Positions 47,895-60,199 of a stretch of DNA of 64,000 nucleotides are shown one piece after another. Source of the stretch: Owenia fusiformis (lineage: Eukaryota > Annelida > Polychaeta > Sabellida > Oweniidae); NCBI GenBank assembly GCA_903813345.2, contig CAIIXF020000002.1, forward strand, positions 20,784,455 through 20,848,454, given 5' to 3'. Each line of letters opens with the position of its first letter. The stretch's first letter is position 1. The notes below the pieces were generated by a model. It did no database searches. It was not told where the DNA came from and saw only the letters and a program-made list of their open reading frames with translations. The translations under genes were made by a program, and so were the position numbers.

Positions 47895-48802
47895 GATGAA
47901 GCCATTCCTTGCAAAATCTATACCAGAATTCGGGATTTCATGCAGAATTTGGTGCAGAATTTTACTTTTACATGCAGAATTTCTGCGCAGAATTTGCATT
48001 TTTCTCATCCAGAACACAAGTATGTGTGATGTATTAATATTGTTACATCAGGTGTGTGATTGTACTAGATCTAGGCTATTACATAGATGAAGTCATTCCT
48101 TGCAAAATCTATAGAAGAATTCTGGATTTCATGCAGAGTTTGACTTTTACATGCAGAATTTCTGCGCAGAATTTGCATTTTTCTCATCCAGAACACAAGT
48201 ATGTGTGATGTATTAATATTGTTACATCAGGTGTGTGATTGTACTAGATCTAGGCTATTACATAGATGAAGTCATTCCTTGCAAAATCTATAGAAAAATT
48301 CTGGATTTCATGCAGAGTTTGACTTTTACATGCAGAATTTCTGCGCAGAATTTGCATTTTTCTCATCCAGAACACAAGTATGTGTGATGTATTAATATTG
48401 TTACATCAGGTGTGTGATTGTACTAGATCTAGGCTATTACATAGATGAAGTCATTCCTTGCAAAATCTATAGAAGAATTCTGGATTTCATGCAGAGTTTG
48501 ACTTTTACATGCAGAATTTCTGCGCAGAATTTGCATTTTTCTCATCCAGAACACAAGTATGTGTGATGTATTAATATTGTTACATCAGGTGTGTGATTGT
48601 ACTAGATCTAGGCTATTACATAGATGAAGTCATTCCTTGCAAAATCTATAGAAGAATTCTGGATTTCATGCAGAGTTTGACTTTTACATGCAGAATTTCT
48701 GCGCAGAATTTGCATTTTTCTCATCCAGAACACAAGTATGTGTGATGTATTAATATTGTTACATCAGGTGTGTGATTGTACTAGATCTAGGCTATTACAT
48801 AG
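47895..48802. repeat. 179-bp satellite-like tandem array, five copies
   Basis: Units start gatgaagtcattccttgc at 48086, 48265, 48444 and 48623, exactly 179 bp apart and nearly identical. The first unit (47895) is 191 bp and more diverged. Confidence 0.95.
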
Positions 48803-49490
48803 ATAAAGCTAGGGTGCACCAGGTGCCTCCTTGATCTATTAATGCCTAAGGGATTAGCCAAGACAGATCACCGAGGTACAGTTAGAAAGCTGAGGCTCCT
48901 GCCCAGAAACTATCAATAACGTAGCATCTATGTTAACCTGAAAAATCTTGAAAAAGTGACAATATAAATGTCATCCTATAGAACAACATGTTAAATGTCA
49001 CAACTTGCCATTTGTTTCAGATGCTAGACGCCAACCCCAAACACCAACTGCCAAACACCAACCACTGAACACAAACGCTGGACACCACACCAATATGTCA
49101 CCACTAGCCCCATCCCAAAATGGCCAATTTCAATCCCATCTCGATCTTATTATCAAATCATCCTGTGACACCCCTAAACTTTTCCAAATGAGATTTTACG
49201 ACCATCGAAGATTAAAAATGGCAATATCGTCATGGTAACATGTTTGAGCAGATGCAACAGTGTTTGTATCATCCCAATAATCTGTCTAGTCATTTTATCA
49301 CCTCGTAATATAGGCAATTATTCCTTGACTAGAATCAGGAGAGCAGTTGCTCATTTAAGCTTATTAATATCTATTTGTTACCATAGAAACGGTTTCATTT
49401 ATTTTACAAGATGGCATTCTATTATCCTGTCAAAGCTTTATGGGGATAATTTCCAATTTCCTCAGTGAAATAATGTTTATCTCGAATAAT

Positions 49491-49616
49491 TTAACTCCCT
49501 TTACTGCTTTTATCTAATATTATTGGGTATTCTTAGTTCAATTTTCAATCAGATTGAAAATTGACCAAGAATATCACTTTGAAATACCCCAAGGAAAGCA
49601 GTTAGTCAAGGGAATG
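49491..49616. mobile_element. Near-perfect hairpin MITE
   Basis: Core ttcaattttcaatc / gattgaaaattgac with almost no loop, extended outwards by weaker pairing (ctccctttactgctttt / aaagcagttagtcaaggga). Confidence 0.55.
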
Positions 49617-51990
49617 CAAAAATCTCATATTAAATTTCCCAAACTTCTCTGATTTAAATGTGAAATTCCCTGAGCAAATGTATTAATCATGTATTGTGGT
49701 CCAATTTCAAACTTTTTAAAATCTCATAAATCTCATAAATTTCTACCCTGTGTGCAGAGTCTAGTTATACTAAGCTCTCTTTTAAGAAGCGAAGTCAAAC
49801 AAATACAAAGGGTAATAAATTTCCTTCACTTTTCCCTTTCTGAGGATTCTAAAACTCCCTGACAATTTGGCAATATTTGAAATTCACAGACTTTCCCCTC
49901 ACCATGCTAATCCTGCAACAGTGCTCCCCAAATAGATCTCATATCTTAGAAGTGCATCGGTTTAGAAAAAATCTCAGAAGACCTCACATATTTTACCATA
50001 CCATGTGCCTATCCATTCAGCAATTCAATAATAAACTTTTGCTTGAAAAAATAAATCTTCCAGATTTTTTGAATTTTCTAGCGGAAACTGACTCAGCTCC
50101 ATCCTCCATGCTATTTTTACGATCACTGGGCGTGATGCTGAGTTTAGTGAAAATTGGTGAGATCAATTCTACACATTTTAAAACATTGGATGAAAATTGT
50201 TCAAGTTGAAGCGATTTTAGTGAAAACATGTCACTCTGGGATTCATTGTCATTTCTTAGGTGACAAGAGATCTCGTCACTCTGGGTAGTCAAGAGGTTAA
50301 TTACCCCAGATAGCTGTCACATCTTTAGTTACAAAGACACATGAAAAAGTTCTGTGACTGCATTTCCGAATTTTTTGATCAATCAAATCTGACTTGGTAA
50401 ATCCTAAATCAAAGAATAATTTCTCATTCTAAGAGAAAAGATCTTTACTTTTTTGAATATATTGAAAAGGGTATTGATCTTGCTACAGAGAAAACTGATA
50501 TTGAAACAAACAATTGGGACCATATCTGTTTTATTGAACCTCTCCCGAGATCAATTTAATCAACATTAGAACAAGAAATTGAAACAAATGTCGGTAATGA
50601 ACATTCCACTAAATCTACAGAAAATGACATTGGATTATAGTTATGCAGAAAATAGCCGTGAAGTTGCGTTGTTGATGCAGTGAGGGCCTCGAATAACTGT
50701 GTTGATTCCAGTTTTGAGAGTGCGAAATGTTGGAATATTTTCAAATATGGTTGTTTCCTTTCTAATCTTAATTAAATTAAATTTAGATAGTTGTGATTTA
50801 CAATTATGCAAGTTCATGTATACATTATTATCAATGTCAAATATGATACCATTTGCATTTTTCGATTTAGCTCCTTAAAAGAAAGCTTCGTCTCCACTCT
50901 TTCGGCTTAAAATAATTCTCTGACCGTACTGGCAATACAACCAAAGCTTTACTTTGAGAGGACAATTTTCTACAGATGGCCATTTCCTCTGACGTCCATC
51001 ATGATAAAGCATGACATGTCACTTCTTCTCAGCCTTCAAGCTTTTGATAAAACAGAAAGATGCTACGGGAGTCAGAATATCTGACGCAATCATTGACCAA
51101 CTTTTATAAACATTATTGAAACATGTTTCTACTAATCATTTAGTTACAATGTACAAAGACCCATACAATAAATGTCAATAAGGAAATAACACATCTTACA
51201 CTTTAAATCGGACAATCAATTGCCGTTCAATATCGTCTCATACAGGAAGCTTAGGGGAAGTTTAAAGCATTTACTCCCTGTTCATGTAGTCAGTGACTCC
51301 CATAAAACAAAGGATTTTATCGAAGAAGATTAGAAGCTCAAGGGAATTAACAGATCATTGACACCGATTGTGTCCTAATTTACTGTATAGTCAATATTCT
51401 TGAAACAATGCCATTGATATCTGTTTGGTTAAAGGACACCTTGAGACTCAGGGCAGAGTGCATTAAACCATAAAACTCAGTAAAAGCTATTATGATTAGG
51501 AAGAATGATCTTGATCATAAATGTTTTGCAAGATCCGAGAAACATATAATGTGTAATTTAATGAAACTGGGATAATTATATACAATTATCTTCAACCAAT
51601 CGAAATAGAGTATTTACTTTGAGAAAATAACGATACAATTGTAGGCTAATTCCATCTTCGTTTATATAGCTCCCGTCTGTCTGATTACGCAGCGAAGACT
51701 GAGTGAGCAAAGATGGGTTAATCCATGGCTGTAAAATATTGATGCTGTCGTGTTTAAAATGCCAACCTGAGAGTGAAAACAATATGCATAGAAAGTAATT
51801 AATCTTATAATTCATCGTAAGAAAAAATGCTGGGATTAACTAAAATGAATGTAATTTAAATAAATGACATTTAGAGTAATCTTTAACTGTGATTGGTTAA
51901 TCTTGATGGTCAGGGATCATTTCAACAGCTGTCAAAGAAAGACATTTGAGATATGTTGTATTCATGGTTAGAAAACACCTGTGGTCAAAG
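49617..51990. other. Unique-looking DNA, no exon recognised
   Basis: Overlapping open frames of 110 codons (plus, 49877-50209) and 91 codons (minus, 50017-50292) resemble no known family and lack clear flanking splice sites. Confidence 0.4.
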
Positions 51991-52210
51991 ATATGACTGT
52001 CTAATATCATTCCCCATATCATTATACAGCCAATTTCTAATAGTACCGTATGGAACCGTTTTGGCTACGGTACTATACGATACAGTAAAATTTGGTACTG
52101 TATTGTGCACTAGACTAAAACAGTACCATACAGTACTATGAACACTGTATGGCACCATACTCGAATGGTACCAAACTCTTAATGTACTGCACAGTGCCGT
52201 GATTTCAAGG
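51990..52210. mobile_element. GTAC-rich palindromic element
   Basis: Dense gtaccgtatggaacc, ggtactatacg, cagtaccatacagtac and atggtacc motifs in both orientations; probably a decayed foldback MITE. Confidence 0.4.
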
Positions 52211-53039
52211 TTTGAATTGGGAGTATACATGTTGTACATGCCTTTTCATACATTTTGATTTGGTCTACCCAAACTCTATCCTCCATCTCCAAATATGGCT
52301 TTTTAGATCTGTTAATATTTGGAGATATCCCCTTGATTCAATTCTATTTTGAGGTCAATTCAGAAATGTACATAAGTAAATGCTTTTCTATGACAGGAAA
52401 ACAAGGCATTGGCATGTTGGATGACAAAATGTCACAACCTGGTAAGTGAATGCAAACGGTTCCAAAAGTGTCAAAATTTGTTACAAATGCCAACTTCCAA
52501 ATGTCATGTAACATCATACTCCAAATGTCAAATACCTATTACAACAAAGACTGGCTACAACAATATTCACTCATACAATACATATACTTGCTGGTGACAC
52601 AATGTATTTTTACCATTGCTCATGCAAATTTCATGAACTCTCTCAAAGTGAAAAGCTGACAGCTGGGCTGTTCTTTCTTTGCAAATTTCATTTCAAAATC
52701 ATGCAGCTTTTCATAATTATTAGCACTTTTGAGTGATTTTGGGCCAAAATTGTCAAACTTAAACCTAAGCCCCTTGCCAAAAGCTGGCTATGGGCCTGGC
52801 ATAATTCATTGTTAATTCCTCCCCTTTCCACTATGTAAAAATTCCAACATGACCAGGAGGTTGTTTTTCGTTAAACTAATTAGCACATCCTAACTTCAAT
52901 CAATACCTGCTTTCTTAGATAAATGTTTGTAAACATGATGATTTTCCTAAAGAATATCAATATTTTTCTCTTGTTACTAATAAGGAGAGTTGAGTGGCTA
53001 AATGAATTGTCATTATATTAATTGTGTTACCTGATCGAT

Positions 53040-53345
53040 GAATGAGTGCTTTCAGTTCATGAATGAGTGCTTTCAGGTCATGAATGAGTGCCTTCTATAT
53101 ATGATATAGTGCATTCAATACATGAATCAGTGCTTTCGATATATGAATTAGTGCCTTCAGTATATGAATTAGTGATTTCAATATTTGAATAAGTGCCTTC
53201 AATACATGACTTGGTACCTTCAATGCATGACTCAGTACCTTCAATATATGACTCAGTACCTTCAATATATGAATTAGTACCTTCAGTACATGAATAAGAA
53301 CCTTCAGTAAATGAATCAGTGCTTTCCATATATAAATCAGTACCT
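53040..53345. repeat. 21-bp minisatellite, about 14 copies
   Basis: Unit atgaattagtgccttcagta t. Because 21 is a multiple of three, the minus strand stays open as a degenerate heptad (YIEGTNS-like). Confidence 0.85.
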
Positions 53346-54703
53346 TGCTTAATGAGCATCCCTAGTTTCAAGCCATAGCTAAGCTTGGAAAAGTGATACA
53401 TTTCCCCCTGATATTGCAGATAAATAACTATTCCTTTGCATCTTTCTCCTGAGAGAATAAATCATCAATCTTAGCATATTTTTAGATTTACACATTTTCA
53501 ATATCAGAACTAATTGTGTTTACCAAGAAACAAATTGTTACAAGTCTTTTTACATCTGTGGCTAGAAGTAATAAAACACCATTCCATATGTACAATACAG
53601 GTACATGTAATTATGTTTATGTTCTGTTAAAGAGTGAAAATCTGAACCAATATACTGAAGGTACCCTGCACGCAGAATATAGTTATAAACTACCCTCTGC
53701 CTAGTCCTGGGTGCCTAGTATAGACTATATTACAGTTTAGCATCCCAGGCCCCACAGTTGGTGCCTGTGACAGTCTGGGTCATAAATCATGTCAAACCAA
53801 CTCCGCTGACCTTACCTCAACCAATCAGCGAGCTAGAAGGAACACACGCTAAATGTGAGCTCCTTTACTATGGCATGACATCGAAGGAAATGACCAAATA
53901 AAGAAAGTTGTCTGTATTTTGACGACAAACTCTGATTGGCTCGGTGAGTTCAGAGATTTATTGTTAACTGAAAGAGTGAAGACGAAGCTCTCTTTTGAGA
54001 AGCAAAGCCCAATGATGACAACATTCTCAATCTGTCCCTCCCTACATAAACTGGGCAATGTAACAAATTGACATGACTGGGTAATCTTTTTGAATTTTGA
54101 GCCTAATATTTAAGAAATTGGCCCAACTTTTTAAAATAAGGGCCAAAATCTTTTCCATGCAAAAGCTTGGAAATTTTTGGGCCACACTCCCTCTTAATAT
54201 CAAGGATTGCACATGCAACTTCAGTGTGTCCTACAAGTGTCTCAGCACGTTTTTTCAATTTAAGTATTGTAATTGGAAGAAAGAAAAAATTAGTGAACAT
54301 TCTCTAAATAGGCTTTTAAGTCAAAAATATTGCAGTCAATCCAATTATTTCTCACGTCCTGTAATTAATTCTCTACTCTGAAGCTATCTGTTTCCTTTTA
54401 AATAATAAATGTTCTGAGACCTTGAGCTGATTTCTCTTGTCATGTCTCGCTATGTTCTAAAAGTCTCGTTTTATGTTCTATTTGAATAAGACGTACAAAA
54501 CCTTCATTCCTAGGTTATTGAAACAATTTTCTTTGATGAAATAATCGGCTGAATTTAATCTAAGTAGGCTGACACAGTTAAAGTATAATTTAAGATGTGG
54601 GAGGAGGGGGAAAAGCAGTTCTTGTTGACACATCCAAACTTATCTTAAAGTTGTTGGAATCTGCATATTTTTCTGGTGAGTTAATAAATCAAATGCCATA
54701 AGC

Positions 54704-55302
54704 TAGGGATGTCACGGTTTCCTGATATTGTCCCGTCTCATAGGACTTTGTTCTTGGGACGGAATGGGACGGGACAACCCATGTGTACCAAAGATTTCAG
54801 TCAAAGTTCAGGATATACTATTTCTCCTGTTTATGACCCTAAAACTTTTCAAATGCATGAAAAATATGATCTAAACGAGAATTTTCTTCCTTATCTGCCA
54901 CATTACGTTCATGCGTAAATGCCATCTAGTGGCTATTACAATAAGTGATTATTAATAAACAAAAATCCAGGACAGAACATGCAGTTTTATCGATAACAGA
55001 CTGTTTCCCTTTGAAATATGCTTTAATTCAAACAATAACAAAGAACTTCATTGGCAAGAAAGGTAACAACTTAAAATTAACCTCAGATAACAAGTTTTTG
55101 CGCAACATGTGCAGCCCTCTTACGACGTTCAAAAGATCTGTGCTGCATAAGCATAACCGGAAGTAGACGGAAAATGTAAGCTGTTGAACTGCTTTAAACT
55201 TATTAACTATTTTATTGGTTAGATGTCTCATCCCGTCCCGAATGTCCTGTCCCAAAATAGATAATTCCTGTCCCAAAATATTTTTGTCCTGTGACATTCC
55301 TA
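54704..55302. mobile_element. hAT-like non-autonomous element
   Basis: Termini tagggatgtcacgg and ctgtgacattccta; flanks ccataagc and ccatccgc match at 6 of 8 positions, as expected of an old 8-bp target duplication. Ends are rich in tcccgtccc. Confidence 0.6.
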
Positions 55303-55860
55303 CCATCCGCACAAAACAATAAGAGTATAGCACTGTCATAATAATTATCATTGTGTTTATCCATGTCCAAAATATTGCAGATAAGAAATAGCAAAGTAAA
55401 AAGATTTAGGTGTTGGGGCACATTCACATTTCTTCAAATTTCTATTGCCCCTGTCCCAGCTCTGATGTTGTCCATACTCCAACAGTCAAACTAATAAGAG
55501 CCAAGCGCCCCCCTCCCCCCCTACCACTACAAGTAAGACTAAGCAAATTATCATGTTTTCACTACAAGGTGTTTAACTGTTATTCAGAACTGAAGCTTGG
55601 CAGCTATATAAAGGTGTTGACCCCTCTCTACTGTGCTAACCTTATTCCCGTGAAGTAAATTACTTCAGATTCTTTTAAAAATCAAATTATTTTCTTTTTA
55701 TCCTGAAAATCTAATTAAGGAATGGCCTAATACGGCTCTCCATTTGTATGGCCAGAGATAAAGATGACTTTGATAGAATAAATATACTCTCAACTCTCCT
55801 CTTCATCTAAACTGATATGACATTTAGTTCACACATAACATCATTAAGGATAGGGGAGTT

Positions 55861-56580
55861 TATCAAGATGAAATACAAGAACCCCTATCTAATAAACCTC
55901 ATTGTATTCCACCATGCATCATTGTATTACAACATGCATCATTGTATTATAACATCCATCATTGTATTATACCATCCATCATTGTATTTCAACATGCATC
56001 ATTATATTACACAATACATCATTGAATTACATAATGCAACTGGATTGTACCATGTACCATTATATTACACAATGCATCATTGTATTACACCATGCATCAT
56101 TGTATTACACCATGCATTATTATATTACACCATGCATCATTGTATTACACCATCCATCATTGTATTACACCATGCATCATTATATTATACCATACATCAT
56201 TATTATTTATATTATACAATACATCATTGAATTACATAATGCAACTGGATTGTACCATGTACCATTATATTACACAATGCATCATTGTATTACACCATGC
56301 ATCATTGTATTACACCATGCATTATTATATTACACCATGCATCATTGTATTACACCATCCATCATTGTATTACACCATGCATCATTGTATGACACAATAC
56401 ATCATTGTATTACACCATCCATCATTATATTATACCATACATCATTATTATTTATATTATACAATACATCATTGAATTACATAATGCAACTGGATTGTAC
56501 CATGTACCATTATATTACACAATGCATCATTGTATAACACCATGCAACTGGATTATACCATGTATAACTTATCAATGTAT
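55861..56580. repeat. 20-bp tandem array with 205-245-bp higher-order repeat
   Basis: Unit attgtattacaccatgcatc. The block attgaattacataatgcaac recurs at 56021, 56226 and 56471. Open frames of 131-191 codons in all three plus frames are repeat artefacts. Confidence 0.95.
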
Positions 56581-56721
56581 CTTTATTTTGATAAATGTTC
56601 TTTGACATAAATTGATGTATTCCAAGCCTATTGCCAGGTTACTTCAGATTACTTTAGCTGGTTCACTTTCAGTTATACATATGATTATTTTGTTATAACT
56701 AGCCTTGACGATTCCACATCT

Positions 56722-57332
56722 TTGAAAACAAGTTCGGTTGTTGTATGAGCCTCAGGTAGAAGTTTGCTGGGGGTTGGGAAAAACTGCATCTATGTTCTGT
56801 ATGTTATATTAATAGTACAATAACGTCATTTTTAAGGGCAATATAGTAAATATTGGACCGAGGGCTGAAGGCCCAAGGTCCAATATTTAGAGGTTATGTC
56901 ACTATGACGTGAAATATGCCTGAGTTCTCCCAATATAGGCCGACCTTGGGAGGCTCTATATTTGGGCAAGAACGAAGGCATATTTCACGTCATAGTGACA
57001 TAACTGATGTATTACATGCCTTTGTTCCCATGGTTACTTTGTATCAATGACGTGACGTCATGATATTATCATGGTTATTAAAGAAATCTAATATCAAAAC
57101 GAGGTAAGCGGGCTATATCGGGGTAATCGGGCAATATCGGTGGATATAGCTCGCTAACTTTCCCATTGACTTCCATACAAATGCTTCGCTAGGTATGTAA
57201 TACTTCACTATATTGCTCGCAGAAATGATGTTATTGTACTATTAATATAACATACAGAACATAGATGCAGTTTTTCCCAACCCCCAGCAAACTTCTACCT
57301 GAGGCTCATACAACAACCGAACTTGTTTTCAA
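56722..57332. mobile_element. Nested foldback element
   Basis: Outer arms of 109 bp (56722-56830 and 57224-57332) are near-perfect inverted copies. Inside is a second, perfect 27-bp inverted repeat (56894-56920 and 56977-57003) with cactatgacgtgaaatatgc. Confidence 0.85.
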
Positions 57333-57956
57333 GAAAATCTTACGCAATGAACGATATCTAATTTCCCGGGGAAAAATTGCCGGTCCAGAATATATTCTAG
57401 ACCAATCCATATGGACCACCACTATGACGTCACATATTTCTCAGGATATAGTAAAATGAACGCCTTCTAAACTAGCAATTAAACCTCTAGAACTGGCCCT
57501 GCAAGGTGGTAATAATGTAATATAAATACAAAGTTTCTATATGGTTTGATAAAATGAAAAGAAGCAGTCGAGGAGAAATCTTTTTCAGAAAATTTATTAA
57601 TTTTTGATTGCAAATGCTAGTTAATCAAATCATCTGTAAAATCTGTTCACGACACAAATGATAAATCTGTTTTTAAAACGAAATTCTTTTTCATGATTTA
57701 CAAACAAAAGAGAATTGAATTTGAAGGTCAGCTTGACATTAGCACAGGGTAATCCGGAGGCTTCAATATTTCAAGTTAGACTTAATTAATTTAAAAAATG
57801 AAAGTCTGTCAGATGAAAGAACTGTAAGACTTATAAAAGGATTAATCGGCTTACAGATTTATATTTATCGTAAGTGTCTCTTCTAAGCTTAGCCCATCCT
57901 AGCAAGATGGGAATCTCTCTCCTTCAATTTTTTCTCTGGAGTACTATATAAGGGGT

Positions 57957-58140
57957 CATCCCAAAACAGACAAACTCCAGGAGTATGTTTCACAAAAGGG
58001 ATCCTCCCAGAAACAGACAAAGTCCAGGAGTATGTTTCAAACAAGGAGTCCTCAAAAAAACAGACAAACTCCTGGAGTATGCTTCAAACAAGAGGTCCTC
58101 CAAAAAAACAGACAAAGTCCAGGAGCATTTTTTACAGAGG
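57957..58140. repeat. ~50-bp tandem repeat, four copies
   Basis: Unit carries aaacagacaaactccaggag tatg; copies vary in A-run length. Confidence 0.8.
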
Positions 58141-58636
58141 GTTTGTCCCAAAAAAGGCAAACTACCGAAGTCGATTTTTCAACCAATCGTCGAGCTTCAC
58201 AACACCGTAGAAACATGTTTACATACTGAAAATCGTATCAGAGGAATGACTGTTTCTGATTGACTAAGCAAGTTCAAAGGTTAATGAGTAATGGTGTGAG
58301 GGTGAGGCAGTGCTAATCAATATTGCGGAGTGAGGGTATATTAGTAAGCCCCTAGATCAGATACAATCTAATCCCCTGGATTAATACCACATGCCAACAA
58401 TACCCTAGAATATCAAATTAACACCCACGGTTGTTACATATTTTCTCTTTACTGAACCATACGCTCAAGAGAAATAGCCAATGAGAATTATTCTTAATAC
58501 AACTATATTCTGGATGAAATAATCTTCCGATTTTTATAGATATTGACGTTTTTGAAAAAATGTCATTTGTAAAAAAATGGAATATTTTTACGGGATATTG
58601 ACAGATTCTATCTGTACGTTACTTACACCTGGGGAT

Positions 58637-58912
58637 ATGTTTTAATTGTTTGTAAAATAATTGCCCGTCCTGTGGCATCTCATGTCAATCAATATGACAG
58701 GAACAGAAGTTATCTTGATTCAATATGTCACATGATATATGCAAAATTTCATTTTCTGACACATCTTCCACATTATGTCCTCAAATCTCGATAGAATCTT
58801 TCTTTTGCCCTGTTTTATCAAATATTCCACTTACAAAACTGCTATGTTTAATAGACAATGTCAATTAATGAACTATGTTTCATCTTCAACTCCCAAGATA
58901 ATGATCAATGAA
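58637..58912. repeat. Direct repeat upstream of the cGLR-type gene
   Basis: Runs from atgttttaattgtttgtaaa to caactcccaagataat. The downstream partner is at 62988-63280, same orientation, roughly 90% identical, with a 17-18-bp indel after tctcgatagaatc. Confidence 0.9.
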
Positions 58913-59084
58913 GTTAACATTTTGTTAGAATACATTAATTTTTTCAAAGACAGCAAAACTTGAAAATACACAGGCGCAAACATGTACAACAATACCAACC
59001 AATGGGTTGATTTTTCATCCCTAATGCCCAACACTAATAATCAGTTGAAGAGACTAGATTTGAGATCAGTTTAAGATTTTCAAA

Positions 59085-59465
59085 CAAAGTTTCATCCCTG
59101 GAAATGAAAATTTGAAATTATCTGTCCAATGGTTCACCTGAAAACTCGTAGACAAGGTAGCAGACAAGATTTTAGGATCGAAAATCCAAAATGGCTACCT
59201 TAAGATTTACCCAGAATACCCAAAAACTAAACAGTTCAAGATTTTCATATAAAGAATCATCTCTGAAAAATTGAAATCCATCTGTCAAATGGGTCGCCTA
59301 ACAAACAAAGACAAGACTTTACAAACAAGATTTTGTGATCTAAAATTCAAAATGGCCACCTTAATATTTACCCAGAATACCCAAAAACTGTTCAGTTTTG
59401 AGATTTTCATACAAGAAATCATCTATGAAAATGTAAAATCAATCTGTCAACAATTCAACTGCACA
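59085..59465. repeat. ~170-bp degenerate tandem repeat
   Basis: aaaatggctaccttaagatt / aaaatggccaccttaatatt and acccagaatacccaaaaact recur about 170 bp apart. Confidence 0.75.
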
Positions 59466-60075
59466 GAAGATTTTACTTCAGAAAATAAAATTTAAAAAAA
59501 AGGCTGACAATAAAAAAGGCAGATATGAGTTTTTGTCAATTTTTTAAATAAAATTATTGCATACAACTACTGTTAACATTGACATGGGCCTTTACAATAC
59601 AGGACATCTGAAACTTTTTATAAAGCTACTAAATAGTTTAATTTTGAAAACTCAAAAACGACATATTAATATGATACAAAGTATTATTGAGACATTCAAA
59701 AATGGATCCCATAAGCCAACATGTTCAAAACCTAATAAGATGTAGAATGAAGTGAGTTAAAGAAGATTTAAATTTTAAAAGAAATTATGAAGCCGTTTTA
59801 CTTAAAATATACAGATAAGGATTTTTGCATTTGAATAAAATTATGGCCGACAGGAAGTAGGTATCAAGTTGAAATCTGTAGGGGTTTTGGAGAAAACTGC
59901 CGGATGTACAGACGGACAGATGCCCCTTGGCTGACAATATTGCTGCACACTATGTGTAATATGTATACTATTTAATCCAAGAAAGTGAGGATTAAACCAT
60001 GATGAAATTAACTTTGTTTTTCAACAACTCATGACAATGGGGCATTGACAACTTATCTACAATTAGAAGGTATAA

Positions 60076-60097
60076 ATGACAAACTTAAATTGTCCAG
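60076..60097 (+). CDS. Candidate first mini-exon of the cGLR-type gene
   Basis: An ATG at 60076 opens MTNLNCP plus one base, then a good donor cag|gtaagg (60098) and a 100-nt intron ending ttgttcacag (60197). Joining makes GAT and stays in frame with ATG 60200, giving a 540-residue protein. The fit of donor, acceptor and frame is seen; use of this exon is inference. Confidence 0.3.
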
Positions 60098-60199
60098 GTA
60101 AGGTCACATAGCAATATTCTTTAAAATATCAATACTTGAAAATATCAAATGTGGGTCAAGTGATTGATAACAGTCTTGTGATGTGTATTGTTCACAGAT

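Noticed and set aside
53078-53401. 107-codon minus-strand frame with heptad repeats
   Set aside because: It coincides with a degenerate 21-bp minisatellite; no start context, splice sites or conserved flank.
55817-56605. Open frames of 131-191 codons on the plus strand
   Set aside because: They are produced by the 20-bp tandem repeat, which lacks stops in every frame; the residues are repeats of YYTMHHCI type.
60181-60190. ATG at 60181 or TTG at 60188 as start of the cGLR-type gene
   Set aside because: ATG 60181 is in another frame, and TTG is not used as a eukaryotic start; the stretch looks like the end of an intron.
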